Below the pieces are notes generated by a model. It saw only the letters and a program-made list of their open reading frames with translations. It did no database searches and had not been told where the DNA came from. Positions 39,497 through 48,381 of a stretch of 52,952 nt of DNA are shown in pieces. The stretch spans positions 1-52,952 of the forward strand of contig CALXBK010000009.1 of assembly GCA_944386545.1 (NCBI GenBank), given 5' to 3'. Both the position numbers and the translations under genes were made by a program. Numbering within the stretch: the stretch's first letter is position 1; every line of letters starts with the position of its first letter. The DNA is from an uncultured Ruminiclostridium sp. (GTDB taxonomy: Bacteria; Bacillota; Clostridia; Oscillospirales; Ruminococcaceae).

Positions 39497-39544
39497 AGCT
39501 TATCACTATCAGCGATGATTTAATTTGCACAACATAAACGTTTC

Positions 39545-39583
39545 GGGATAGCATAGCGACAATACCATGCTATCCCTTTTTTT
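39545..39583 (+). terminator. Terminator of the glycoside hydrolase set
   Basis: GGGATAGCAT pairs perfectly with ATGCTATCCC over a 12-base loop, then seven T. Confidence 0.93.
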
Positions 39584-39654
39584 AAACACTTTCGATTGTA
39601 AAATCAAGTAAAAGTTTAAATGCTGATGTGAGGGTTTGCCGATACAGAATAATT

Positions 39655-39693
39655 TTAAATCCGTATTGCTATAAATGCGGATTTAATTTTTAA
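39655..39693. terminator. Possible weak bidirectional terminator
   Basis: AAATCCG/CGGATTT stem with an AT-rich loop, then AATTTTTAA rightward. It may end transcription of the broken restriction gene leftward. The rest of 39584-39818 is AT-rich and shows nothing else. Confidence 0.35.
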
Positions 39694-39818
39694 TAGTTTA
39701 ATTGTCTATTATATGCTGCAAAGGAAAAATTACAATTTGAAGGTTGTATGAGAAATTATTGTATTTCCGGTAGCAAACAACAATTCAAAAAGGCTTTAAA
39801 ACAGAAAATATTCAATAA

Positions 39819-39905
39819 GGGGCTTGCCCCGTCATTCAACGCGGCAAGCCGCAGCGAAGCTGCGATTCAGTTTCAGTTGGGGTTGAACCCAAACTGAAAC
39901 TGAAT
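39819..39905. repeat. Palindrome cluster with a 41-bp near-perfect palindrome
   Basis: Four adjacent palindromes lie in 87 bp: GGGGC-TT-GCCCC, GCGGC-AA-GCCGC, GCAGC-GAA-GCTGC and a 41-bp palindrome (39865-39905; 20-bp arms, one central base, one mismatch, arms starting ATTCAGTTTCAG). No convincing coding frame spans it. It lies between the sugar gene terminator and the broken restriction gene. Confidence 0.8.
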
Positions 39906-39980
39906 ATGGAACCCGCCGCCTTAGAGGCGAGGGACATCTTGCCTAAGTTATATTCCTGCAACAAATGTGCTATTTTCTTC

Positions 39981-40609
39981 TCAATATATTGCACACGTTT
40001 TAAAAACATGATAAATCGTAAGAAGCTTTTCAACATTAGAAGGAGCATTTGAACTATCCAAATCTCTGCCCGCTTTCAATTCCATTATATTCCAGCATTC
40101 TCCGTCAAAGAAAGCCAAATCGACAGGCTTTGTAAAGAAAGAATCAGTCTTATATTTTTCTGCAAGCGGAAACAGTTTTTCCCTGATAGACGCTTGAGTT
40201 ACGCCGCTATCGATTCTGTTTTGTCCTTTACCCCGAGCTTCATTGTTAGCACGGAATGCTGCAATTTCTCCACGCAAGTCACCGCTGTGAGTATCAACAT
40301 CAGTCACAACGATCTGTCCTGAAGCGGGTTTGGAAATGCTATGCTTTAATCCACGAGGATTAACAATTGCAGGTACATTTTCCTCGCCGAATTTAAGTCT
40401 GGCAATCCTTTTTGCACAAGCTTCGATGGCAAGTCCGCTTTTCGACTCAAAACTACTCACAAAAACCATGCTGGCGGTTATCCGCTATCCATTTGGCTCA
40501 AAAGAAAATTGTTAACTTTGCGTTTGTAGTTTGCAACAAAATCATTCTCAATCAGAACTGTAAGTTTTGAAAACTCATCGACAATAATGTTTTTAATAGT
40601 TTCTCTCAT
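39981..40609 (-). pseudogene. Type II restriction endonuclease-like gene with frameshift
   Basis: The reading frame begins at the ATG 40607-40609 (AGGGGGA site; product MRETIKNIIVDEFSKL ... FLLSQMDSG) and stops after about 43 codons. One base out of frame it continues without a gap as ITASMVFVSSFESKSGLAIE and runs to 39981. A single-base shift near 40492-40496 explains both parts (about 208 residues joined). The second part has a PD-(D/E)xK-like core, VDLAFFDGECWNIMELKAG, followed by DLDSSNAPSNVEKLL. I suspect the TdeIII-like group, but this is memory-based. No methyltransferase gene is adjacent. Confidence 0.65.
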
Positions 40610-40611
40610 AA

Positions 40612-40818
40612 TCATATCCCCCTAAAAAGCTCTGAAAGCGATATACCAAGACCATTAGCAATTTTTTCAAGGTTAACAATTGATATGTTCCGCTTGCCGT
40701 TCTCGACAGAAGCATAATATGTTCTGTCCATACTAATTTTAAGGGCGAACTTTTCCTGGCTCAGCCCTGTGTGTTTTTGTAATTCTTTAATCCTATTACC
40801 TATTCTTTCTTGTATCAC
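40612..40818 (-). CDS. XRE-family (controller-like) regulator
   Basis: This 68-residue protein is a single helix-turn-helix domain: IKELQKHTGLSQEKFALKISMDRTYYASVENGKRNISIVNLEKI, split as helices 1-5. The GTG at 40816-40818 is preferred because AAAGGGG stands eight bases before it; an upstream ATG would add 21 Cys-containing residues outside the domain. Size and position directly before a restriction gene (its TGA is two bases before that gene's ATG) match C proteins of restriction-modification systems. It has its own promoter. Confidence 0.85.
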   Translation of the reverse strand: MIQERIGNRIKELQKHTGLSQEKFALKISMDRTYYASVENGKRNISIVNLEKIANGLGISLSELFRGI

Positions 40819-40867
40819 AAACTTCACCCCTTTCAATTTTATCAATTGACCGCAAATATAACAACGG

Positions 40868-40897
40868 ATTATAAGCGACATTAGACGTTTAAATCAA
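40868..40897 (-). promoter_or_regulatory. Promoter of the XRE/restriction pair
   Basis: Leftward TTGATT, 18-bp spacer, TATAAT, about 50 bp before the XRE start. It is back to back with the fhs promoter. Confidence 0.6.
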
Positions 40898-40923
40898 TAC
40901 ACTTTTTTTATTTCTATAAAAAC

Positions 40924-40952
40924 TTGAATTTTATTTTCGTGTATGCTATAAT
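40924..40952 (+). promoter_or_regulatory. fhs operon promoter
   Basis: Rightward TTGAAT, 17-bp spacer, TATAAT; leader about 50 nt, too short for a THF riboswitch. Confidence 0.75.
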
Positions 40953-41008
40953 TAAAGTGTATTTTTTGAAACATTTACAGGGAGTTATACTATTTCACGG
41001 AGGGCATT

Positions 41009-42685
41009 ATGTTAAGCGATATTGAAATAGCTCACAATGCGAAAATGATAAAGATTAAGGACATCGCCGCGTCTTTAGGGGTAGACGAGGATGAGCTTAT
41101 TCCTTACGGTCATTACAAGGCTAAAATTTCCGCGGAGTGCATGGAAAGGCTTAAAGACGCACCGGACGGAAAGCTGATTCTTGTTACGGCAATCAATCCC
41201 ACTCCCGCAGGAGAGGGAAAAACGACTACCTCGATAGGTCTTGCACAGGCAATGTACAAGCTCGGCAAAAAAGCAGTGCTTGCTTTAAGAGAGCCTTCCC
41301 TCGGTCCTGTATTCGGTATCAAGGGAGGTGCGGCAGGCGGCGGCTACGCACAGGTTGTTCCCATGGAGGACATCAATCTGCACTTTACGGGCGATATGCA
41401 CGCAATCACGGCGGCTAACAACCTGCTGTGCGCAATTATAGACAATCACATTCAGCAGGGAAACGAGCTTGGCATAGACGCAAGGCGTATACAGATAAAG
41501 CGCTGTCTTGACATGAACGACAGAGCGCTGAGAAACTGCATTATCGGGCTTGGCGGCAAGATAAACGGTGTGCCGAGAGAGGATCATTTCCAGATTACCG
41601 TTGCAAGCGAGATTATGGCTATACTCTGTCTTGCCGATGACCTGGCGGATTTAAAACGCAGACTCGGGCAGATACTCGTTGCCTACACCTACGATTCAAA
41701 GCCTGTTTACGCTTCGGATTTATCCGCAGTAGGCGCAATGACCGCACTTCTTAAAGAGGCTGTCAATCCCAACCTCGTGCAGACGCTTGAAAATACTCCC
41801 GCCATCATTCACGGCGGTCCGTTTGCTAATATTGCGCATGGCTGTAACAGCGTAAGAGCGACAAGACTTGCTTTAAAGCTCGGCGACTATGCGGTAACAG
41901 AGGCGGGCTTCGGCTCGGACCTGGGCGCGGAGAAATTCTTTGACATCAAGTGCCGCTATGCGGGATTAAAGCCCTGCTGTACGGTGCTTGTAGCTACCAT
42001 AAGAGCGCTTAAATACAACGGCGGAGTGGCTAAGGCTGACCTTGCGGCAGAAAACGCCGAGGCTCTTAAAAAGGGTATCGTAAACCTCGGCGCACATATT
42101 GAAAACATGAAGAAGTACGGCGTTCCCGTGGTGGTTGCAATCAACCACTTCTACACCGACACCGATGCCGAAATTAAGATAGTAAAGCAGTATTGTGCCG
42201 AAAGAGGCGTTGCGGTTGCATTCTCCGACGTATTTTTAAACGGCGGCGAGGGCGGCATTGAACTTGCAGGGGCTGTCATTGACACAATAGAGCAAAACGA
42301 GGGCAGGACCGGCTTTGCTCCCATCTACGATGAAAAGCTCCCCATAAAGGAAAAGATAGAAATTATAGCAAAGCAAATTTACCGTGCAAAGGGGGTAAAT
42401 TTCACAGCGGCGGCTGAAAAGGGCATAAAGGAAATAGAACAGCTCGGCTTTGACAAAATACCCGTCTGCATAGCAAAGACGCAGTATTCCCTCTCGGACG
42501 ATCCCGCAAAGCTCGGACTGCCCGCCGATTTCACCATTACCGTGCGAGAGGTAAGACTCTCGTCCGGCGCAGGCTTTGTGGTTGCGCTGACAGGCGACAT
42601 CATGACGATGCCCGGACTTCCTAAAGTTCCTGCCGCAAACGGAATTGACATATCCGATAGCGGCGAAATAAGCGGTCTTTTCTGA
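41009..42685 (+). CDS. fhs: Formate-tetrahydrofolate ligase
   Basis: This 558-residue enzyme makes 10-formyl-THF from formate, ATP and THF. The P-loop [18 protein letters not shown] is near 63-80, with the family motif [36 protein letters not shown] just after. The C-terminal [17 protein letters not shown] is complete. It supplies one-carbon units for purines and fMet in fermentative Clostridia. First gene of a rightward chain; its TGA shares a base with the tsaE ATG. The start ATG has GGAGGGCATT. Confidence 0.98.
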   Translation: MLSDIEIAHNAKMIKIKDIAASLGVDEDELIPYGHYKAKISAECMERLKDAPDGKLILVTAINPTPAGEGKTTTSIGLAQAMYKLGKKAVLALREPSLGPVFGIKGGAAGGGYAQVVPMEDINLHFTGDMHAITAANNLLCAIIDNHIQQGNELGIDARRIQIKRCLDMNDRALRNCIIGLGGKINGVPREDHFQITVASEIMAILCLADDLADLKRRLGQILVAYTYDSKPVYASDLSAVGAMTALLKEAVNPNLVQTLENTPAIIHGGPFANIAHGCNSVRATRLALKLGDYAVTEAGFGSDLGAEKFFDIKCRYAGLKPCCTVLVATIRALKYNGGVAKADLAAENAEALKKGIVNLGAHIENMKKYGVPVVVAINHFYTDTDAEIKIVKQYCAERGVAVAFSDVFLNGGEGGIELAGAVIDTIEQNEGRTGFAPIYDEKLPIKEKIEIIAKQIYRAKGVNFTAAAEKGIKEIEQLGFDKIPVCIAKTQYSLSDDPAKLGLPADFTITVREVRLSSGAGFVVALTGDIMTMPGLPKVPAANGIDISDSGEISGLF

Positions 42686-43119
42686 TGGACAGATACGTTT
42701 CAAACTCCCCCGAGGAAACAATAGCCGCAGGAATGAAAATTGCGAAAAAGCTAAAGGGCGGCGACTGCATTTTATATCTCGGAGAAATGGGAGCCGGCAA
42801 AACCCACCTTACAAAGGGCATTGCAAAATATTTCAACAGCCCCGACGAAGCGGTAAGCCCCACCTTTGCGCTTGTCAACGAATACGGCGGGGATATTCCG
42901 ATATATCATTTCGATTTGTTCAGAATATCCACCCTTGACGACCTTTATGCGATAGGCTTCTTCGACTATCTCGACATGGGAGGTATAATGTGCATTGAGT
43001 GGAGCGAAAACATACCTGAGCTTAACGAAATTATAAAAAATCATTCGATTGTTAAAATAACCAAAACGGGAGATAATTCAAGGATAATTGAGTTTACTCC
43101 CTCGGAGGAATTATGCTGA
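42685..43119 (+). CDS. tsaE: tRNA t6A synthesis ATPase TsaE
   Basis: This 144-residue P-loop ATPase is part of TsaBDE for N6-threonylcarbamoyladenosine at A37 of ANN-decoding tRNAs. Walker A GEMGAGKT is at 33-40 and the motifs SPTFALVNEY, PIYHFDLFRI and CIEWSEN are diagnostic. It begins inside the fhs stop and overlaps tsaB by 7 bp, so translation is coupled. Confidence 0.96.
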   Translation: MDRYVSNSPEETIAAGMKIAKKLKGGDCILYLGEMGAGKTHLTKGIAKYFNSPDEAVSPTFALVNEYGGDIPIYHFDLFRISTLDDLYAIGFFDYLDMGGIMCIEWSENIPELNEIIKNHSIVKITKTGDNSRIIEFTPSEELC

Positions 43120-43829
43120 TACTTTCGGTTGACACTGCCGCCGCACCCTGCTGTGTTGCGGTTTACGACACGCAAAAGCAACAGGTGCTTGCGTACACGG
43201 TGATAAACAACAAGCTTACGCACTCGGTTTCGCTTATGCCGACCGTTGATTCGCTTCTTAAAAATGCAGGTATTGCGATAAGGGATATTGATCTTTTTGC
43301 CGCCGCAAACGGTCCCGGCTCATTTACGGGGCTGAGAATAGGCATTTCGGCGGTAAAGGGAATGGCGGCGGCGCTCGGCAAGCCCTGTGCGGCGGTTTCC
43401 ACCCTTATGGGCATAGCTTACGGATTTACCGCCTTTGACTGCATTGTCTGCGCCTGTCTTGACGCAAGGTGCAATCAGGTGTACTCGGCGCTTTTCAAAA
43501 TTGAAAACGGCAGGGCTGCAAGGATTTCCGATGAGGAATGTTTAAAATCTGACGAGGCAGCAAAACGGCTTTCGGATTTGAACGGTAAAATAATTCTTGC
43601 GGGCGACGGCGCACCGCTCGTATATGAGCAGACCGCAAAAGCGGGACTGACAGGCGTTACTCTTGCCCCTGATCCGCTTCGTTATCAGAACGGCTTCGGG
43701 GTATGTATTGCGGCACAGTACGAAAAACAGATAACGCCGGGCGAGCTTATGCCCATGTACCTGAAAATTCCTCAGGCGCAAAGGGAGCTGCTCGAAAGGA
43801 CAGGCGGCAACACAGAAAGGAAAGATTAA
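43113..43829 (+). CDS. tsaB: t6A complex scaffold TsaB
   Basis: This 238-residue ASKHA-fold protein lacks its own catalytic site and scaffolds TsaD and TsaE. The motifs SVDTAAAPCCVAV (5-17) and AAANGPGSFTGLRIGISAVKGMA (about 63-85) are typical. The tsaD and rimI genes that often follow are absent here; rpiB comes next after 1 bp. Confidence 0.95.
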   Translation: MLILSVDTAAAPCCVAVYDTQKQQVLAYTVINNKLTHSVSLMPTVDSLLKNAGIAIRDIDLFAAANGPGSFTGLRIGISAVKGMAAALGKPCAAVSTLMGIAYGFTAFDCIVCACLDARCNQVYSALFKIENGRAARISDEECLKSDEAAKRLSDLNGKIILAGDGAPLVYEQTAKAGLTGVTLAPDPLRYQNGFGVCIAAQYEKQITPGELMPMYLKIPQAQRELLERTGGNTERKD

Positions 43830-43830
43830 A

Positions 43831-44265
43831 ATGCTGGCAATAGGAAGCGACCACGCAGGCTACACTCTTAAATGCGAGGTAAAAAAATATCTTGAGCAAA
43901 AGGGCGTGCAGTACATTGACTGCGGCTGTAACGGCGAAAGAGCCGATTATCCCGATATTGCAAAGGCAGTCTGCGATAAGGTAACAGGGGGGGAATGTGA
44001 TAAAGCAATCCTCATTTGCGGCACGGGAATAGGAATTTCGATGTCTGCAAACAAGATAAAGGGTATAAGGGCGGCGCTTTGCCAGGACTACTACACCGCA
44101 AAGTACACAAGACTTCACAATGACGCCAACGTGCTTTGCATGGGCGGCAGAGTAATCGGAGCAGGCACAGCGGAGGAAATAGTCGAGGTATTCCTCGATA
44201 CCGAGTTTGAAGGCGGCAGACACGCCGACAGAGTTGAAAAAATGATGAAGCTCGAACAAGGCTGA
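43831..44265 (+). CDS. rpiB: Ribose-5-phosphate isomerase B
   Basis: This 144-residue RpiB-type isomerase interconverts ribose- and ribulose-5-phosphate. Motifs: [11 protein letters not shown] at 4-14, [10 protein letters not shown] and the active-site [13 protein letters not shown] (Cys as general base), with [17 protein letters not shown]. Supply of ribose-phosphate suits the following upp gene. LacAB/allose isomerase function is less likely. Confidence 0.96.
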   Translation: MLAIGSDHAGYTLKCEVKKYLEQKGVQYIDCGCNGERADYPDIAKAVCDKVTGGECDKAILICGTGIGISMSANKIKGIRAALCQDYYTAKYTRLHNDANVLCMGGRVIGAGTAEEIVEVFLDTEFEGGRHADRVEKMMKLEQG

Positions 44266-44347
44266 ACAACAATACACAGCGGGATTTTTCCCTATGAAAA
44301 TCACGGCTGGAATTAAAAATACAATCATAGGGAGAAAAGAGTATACC

Positions 44348-44986
44348 ATGACTAACGAAAAACTTCACATCTGCGATCATCCTCTGGTACAGCACAAAAT
44401 TTCTCTTTTAAGAGATAAGACAACAGGCTCAAAGGAATTCAGAGAGCTTGTAAGCGAAATTGCAATGCTCATGTGCTACGAGGCAACAAGGGATCTTCCC
44501 TTAAAGACCGTGCAAATCCAGACGCCCGTAGCTATTGCCGAATCAAAGGTAATATCGGGCAGAAAGCTTGCCTTTGTTCCCATTCTGCGTGCGGGACTTG
44601 GCATGGTTGAGGGCGCAATGGCTCTTGTTCCTGCCGCAAAGGTAGGTCACATCGGAATTTATCGTGACAAGTCAAATGCCAACACTGCGGCTGAATACTA
44701 CTGCAAGCTCCCCTTCGACATCAGCGAGCGTGATGTTATCGTCACCGACCTTATGCTTGCAACGGGAGTTTCCGCCGTACACGCAATCAAGAAAATCAAG
44801 GAAACAGGCGCACATTCCATCAAGTTTATGTGCATAGTTGCCTGCCCTGAGGGTGTAACGGCACTTCACGAGCAATTTCCCGATGTCGAGATTTACTGCG
44901 GTGCAATGGATAAGGGACTTAACGACGAGCTTTACATCACTCCCGGTATCGGCGACGGCGGCGACAGACTTTTCGGCACAAAGTAA
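44348..44986 (+). CDS. upp: Uracil phosphoribosyltransferase
   Basis: This 212-residue pyrimidine salvage enzyme joins uracil to PRPP to give UMP. It starts at the ATG 44348 (AGGGAGAAAAGAG site); an upstream in-frame ATG lacks support. [11 protein letters not shown], the PRPP loop [16 protein letters not shown] and the uracil-binding C-terminus [17 protein letters not shown] are intact. Last gene of the fhs chain. Confidence 0.97.
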   Translation: MTNEKLHICDHPLVQHKISLLRDKTTGSKEFRELVSEIAMLMCYEATRDLPLKTVQIQTPVAIAESKVISGRKLAFVPILRAGLGMVEGAMALVPAAKVGHIGIYRDKSNANTAAEYYCKLPFDISERDVIVTDLMLATGVSAVHAIKKIKETGAHSIKFMCIVACPEGVTALHEQFPDVEIYCGAMDKGLNDELYITPGIGDGGDRLFGTK

Positions 44987-45006
44987 AATTACGCATTAAC
45001 AAATTA

Positions 45007-45039
45007 CCCCGGAGCATTTTTTGTGCTTCGGGGTTTTTG
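45007..45039 (+). terminator. upp operon terminator
   Basis: CCCCGGAGCA pairs with TGCTTCGGGG (one G-T) and is followed by TTTTTGATGTTTTT. Confidence 0.9.
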
Positions 45040-45055
45040 ATGTTTTTGATACATT

Positions 45056-45083
45056 AAAAGGGCTGTCGGTTGACAGCCCTTTT
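45056..45083 (-). terminator. Na/Pi cotransporter terminator (bidirectional)
   Basis: A perfect 12-bp stem AAAAGGGCTGTC/GACAGCCCTTTT. The T-run on the minus strand ends the cotransporter gene; the same structure backs up the upp terminator rightward. Confidence 0.85.
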
Positions 45084-45092
45084 GGGATTTTA

Positions 45093-46865
45093 TCAGGTAA
45101 GCATATACTTTCTGGAATACTCGCCGAACTTTTTGCTGAACTCTCCGTTGTCAACAGCCTTGAGCTCTGTCATGTAGCTGTGGGTATCGAAGTTGTTCTC
45201 GTGAATTTGAATCATGCAAACCGCAATGTTGGAGCAATGGTCAGCGACTCTTTCATAGTTTGTGATAAGGTCGGTAAGCACAAAGCCCATTTCAATTGTA
45301 CATTTGCCCTCGCGCAGTCTCTTGATGTGACGGTTGCGTATTTCGGTGCGCAGATTGTCAATTACGTCTTCAAGAGGCTCAACGGATTTTGCAAGCTCTG
45401 TATCGCCGTTTATAAAGGCAGTCATAGAGGTTTCGAGTATTTCGTTCAATGCAGAGTTGAATACCGCAATCTCTTCAAGCGCCTTTTTGGAAAAGCCGAT
45501 GCCCTTGTCGCGCATTTCCCTTGCACATTCCATAATGTTTACCGCGTGGTCGGAAATTCGCTCGAAATCTCCTATGCAATGCAAAATCATGTTGACGCTC
45601 TTGCTTTCCTCGTCATTGAGGTTTTTAGAACCGAGCTGGAGCAGGTAGCTTCCGAGCTTGTCCTCGTACCGGTCTACCTTTTCTTCGTTTTCGGTGATTA
45701 TCTCGGCGTCCTTGTCGGTGAATTTCGACAGCATGGAAATCGATAGCTTCAAAGTATCTCTTGAACATTCCGCCATTCTGACAGAAATGTTTTTGCACTG
45801 CTCAAGTGCGATTGAGGGAGTGGAGAGAAAACGGGAATCAAGCACGGTAAATTCGTCGTTTACTGCTTCTGCCGCATTCTTGCCCTCTCTTACTGAGATG
45901 TATGCGAGCTTTTCAAGCAGCTTCATGAAGGGTAGCCACATGATTGTTGCACATACATTAAAGGTAGTGTGAAGTGTAGCGATACCTGTGTAGTTTGCGG
46001 GTTCGTTAAAGAATTCAAATTGAACAAACGCATTTATTGTGTAGAACAGTATCATAAATACGATAGTTCCAATAAGATTGAAATACAAATGCACGAGTGC
46101 CGCACGCTTTGCGTTCTTGTTTGCGCCGATTGATGAAAGAATTGCCGTAATACAGGTGCCGATATTTTGTCCCATGATAATCGGAAGCGCCGTACTGTAC
46201 GGGATTGCTCCCGTGTCGCACATTGCCTGAAGTATTCCGACGGAGGCTGAGGAGCTCTGAATAATAGCCGTAAGAATAGCGCCTGCCGCAACGCCGAAGA
46301 AAGGGTTCTGGAACAGCAGCATGAAGTTCTTGAAATCATCATTGTTTGCAAGAGGAGCTACCGCGTCACTCATTGTCTCCATACCGAACATGAGTATTGC
46401 AAAGCCCATCAGGATAATACCAATGCTCTTTCTTCTGCTGGATTTTGTCATCATTATAAGGAAGCTGCCTATTATAGCAAGAATGGGTGTAAAAGATGAG
46501 GGCTTAAGAAGATCGAGGAAAATATTACCTCCCTCAATACCCGTAAGCGAGAGTATCCACGAGGTCATCGTAGTACCGATGTTCGCACCCATGATAACGC
46601 CGACCGCCTGGCGCAGTGTCATTATGCCGGAATTTACAAAGCCTACTACCATTACGGTAGTTGCGGAGGAGGACTGGATAATGGCAGTTACCACCGCACC
46701 GAGTGCAATTCCCTTGAAGGGATTGGATGTCAGCTTTTCAAGAATTCTCTCAAGTCGGCTTCCCGAGAGCTTTTCAAGTCCCTCGCCCATGGTGTTCATA
46801 CCATACAGGAACATTGCAAGGCCGCCGAGCAAGGTCAGAAAGCTGAAAATGTCAAAAGTGTCCAT
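45093..46865 (-). CDS. Na/phosphate cotransporter with PhoU-like tail
   Basis: This 590-residue protein has two NptA/SLC34 repeats with the QSSSATTV and QSSSASVG signatures (about 64 and 205). Each repeat is flanked by membrane helices (about eight in all, residues 1-310). A cytoplasmic PhoU-like helical domain (about 340-560; ISDHAVNIMECAR and YERVADHCSNIAV metal motifs) follows. Sodium-driven phosphate movement is likely; direction (uptake or export) is not known for these fusions. ATG with GGAAAGG. No promoter seen with confidence. An inverted repeat GTAAC/GTTAC lies upstream (46931-46948). Confidence 0.93.
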   Translation of the reverse strand: MDTFDIFSFLTLLGGLAMFLYGMNTMGEGLEKLSGSRLERILEKLTSNPFKGIALGAVVTAIIQSSSATTVMVVGFVNSGIMTLRQAVGVIMGANIGTTMTSWILSLTGIEGGNIFLDLLKPSSFTPILAIIGSFLIMMTKSSRRKSIGIILMGFAILMFGMETMSDAVAPLANNDDFKNFMLLFQNPFFGVAAGAILTAIIQSSSASVGILQAMCDTGAIPYSTALPIIMGQNIGTCITAILSSIGANKNAKRAALVHLYFNLIGTIVFMILFYTINAFVQFEFFNEPANYTGIATLHTTFNVCATIMWLPFMKLLEKLAYISVREGKNAAEAVNDEFTVLDSRFLSTPSIALEQCKNISVRMAECSRDTLKLSISMLSKFTDKDAEIITENEEKVDRYEDKLGSYLLQLGSKNLNDEESKSVNMILHCIGDFERISDHAVNIMECAREMRDKGIGFSKKALEEIAVFNSALNEILETSMTAFINGDTELAKSVEPLEDVIDNLRTEIRNRHIKRLREGKCTIEMGFVLTDLITNYERVADHCSNIAVCMIQIHENNFDTHSYMTELKAVDNGEFSKKFGEYSRKYMLT

Positions 46866-46970
46866 ACTTTACCTTTCCTTTGGGTTGTTGCTTTTGCACT
46901 TTACAAAAACATTAAATAACCTTTTCCTATGTAACAGATAACCGTTACGTTTTCTTTACAAAAAACACGC

Positions 46971-47010
46971 AAAAATGCCCCATAACCGATTTGTCAATCG
47001 GCTCAGAGGC
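46971..47010 (-). terminator. Terminator after the CheX-like gene
   Basis: On the minus strand GCC...CCGATT pairs with AATCGG...GGGC (with wobble in the middle), followed by ATTTTTG. Confidence 0.6.
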
Positions 47011-47029
47011 TTTTATGCGATTTTTTCCG

Positions 47030-47911
47030 TCAGATTACGGCAAGAGTGAAAACTACCTTTCCGAACGTAAACTCAACAGGTATTTTTAACACCTTTTTAG
47101 CCTTTATCGCTTCTATATCGGCGGCAGTTGCCGCCTCCTGAGGAGTAAGACCGAGCTCCTTGCCCATAGTTTCGGAAATATTTACATTATAAAGTCCGTT
47201 GCTAAGGTTTAAAAACTCGCTGATTACATCCTTGGTGTAATCGTCGTTTTCGGTAAGCTCTTCCTCGGCAAAACGGCTTGCAAAGGCAACGCACGCCCTA
47301 TCATCCGCGCTGATTGAGGTAACGGCGCAAAAATCGCCGCATATCTCCTGGACTACGGCGCACTGTGAGGGATCACACTCCGCGCTTTCAAGAGGGGTAA
47401 AATCATCGCCGATAAAACGGATAAAATTTTTAAAGAGAATGCTGACATACTCGCGGCAGTATTCGGCATAGTCGCCCTTGAGCTTATAAAAGGAGGAAAT
47501 GACGCTCTCGGTCTTTTGGTTGTCCTCCTTGCTGAAATCTGCGTCGGTGATGTTGTTATCCTCCTTGTAGGATTTAAGCACCGCTTCAAATTCCTCGTTT
47601 GTAAGACAGCCCATGTCAACCAGCGCCTGTCCCAAAAGCAAGCAGCCTGTTTTCTGAGTGCCGAGAAGCTCGTCAACCTGAGCCTCGGTAAGATAGCCCA
47701 TTTCAACGGCAATGTCGCCTATTCTCTTATCAACAGTCGTCTGTTTTTTATGTACTGCGTCAACCTGCTTTGCGGTCATGTAGCCCGCATTTATCGCAAG
47801 CACGCCCAGCTTTACTCTCGTCTTGTCCTTCGCCTCAAGCGCCTCGCAAAGATTTTTGGAAGAAACGATTTTATTATTTAATAGGTAGCTTCCGAAAAAT
47901 TGTGTCAGCAT
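47030..47911 (-). CDS. CheX-like protein with MshEN-like N-terminus
   Basis: This 293-residue protein has an N-terminal half (1-120) with two repeats like the MshEN/GspE N-domain (GSYLLNNKIVSSKNLCEAL and GYLTEAQVDELLG, then LGQALVDMGCLTNEEFE), a fold that binds c-di-GMP in some proteins. The C-terminal half (about 130-293) has the CheC/CheX pattern with EFLNLSNGLYNVNISE and VEFTFGKVVFTLAV. The ATG at 47909-47911 is seven bases after GGAGG; a TTG two codons earlier is too close. It begins 2 bp after the receiver gene, so it may act as its phosphatase or output. Function not certain. Confidence 0.8.
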   Translation of the reverse strand: MLTQFFGSYLLNNKIVSSKNLCEALEAKDKTRVKLGVLAINAGYMTAKQVDAVHKKQTTVDKRIGDIAVEMGYLTEAQVDELLGTQKTGCLLLGQALVDMGCLTNEEFEAVLKSYKEDNNITDADFSKEDNQKTESVISSFYKLKGDYAEYCREYVSILFKNFIRFIGDDFTPLESAECDPSQCAVVQEICGDFCAVTSISADDRACVAFASRFAEEELTENDDYTKDVISEFLNLSNGLYNVNISETMGKELGLTPQEAATAADIEAIKAKKVLKIPVEFTFGKVVFTLAVI

Positions 47912-47913
47912 TG

Positions 47914-48300
47914 TCAAGCCTCCTTTTTAAAGTAATTGTCAAGCAGCTTGAAAAGCTGTTCGCCGTCTATGGGCTTCTGGAGAAAATCACTTGCGCCAAG
48001 CTTTATTGCTTCGGAGAGATTTCCCTCCGTACCGACAGAGGTTGCCATAATAACAGCCGCTTCGGGAGAATTTGTCTTGATGATTTTCAGCGCCTCGATA
48101 CCTGTAAGACCGGGCATTACAATATCCATGAAAATCATGTCGGGATTGAGCTCGACAAATTTTTCAACCGCCTTTTCACCGTTCTCGGCCTCGTAAATTT
48201 CGGTAAAGCCGTATTCGGTAAGCAGCTTTCTCATCTTTTTTCTTACCATCATGGAATCGTCGCAGACAAGAATTTTTGCCTTGGTTACATCTGTTGTCAT
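47914..48300 (-). CDS. CheY-like single-domain response regulator
   Basis: This 128-residue receiver domain without output domain has the acidic pair Asp14/Asp15, phosphoacceptor Asp59 in FMDIVMPG, a conserved Thr/Ser (MATSVG) and Lys in FLQKPID. It starts behind GGAGGATTTTTTA. No histidine kinase or chemotaxis gene is nearby. Its partner is probably the CheX-like product directly downstream, which would make a small signalling pair. Confidence 0.92.
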   Translation of the reverse strand: MTTDVTKAKILVCDDSMMVRKKMRKLLTEYGFTEIYEAENGEKAVEKFVELNPDMIFMDIVMPGLTGIEALKIIKTNSPEAAVIMATSVGTEGNLSEAIKLGASDFLQKPIDGEQLFKLLDNYFKKEA

Positions 48301-48381
48301 TAAAAAATCCTCCTTGCATAAGCAAATCCCTTAAAGCGCAAAAGCTAAAAGGATATACTGCCCCAATTTATTTTAACGGCA

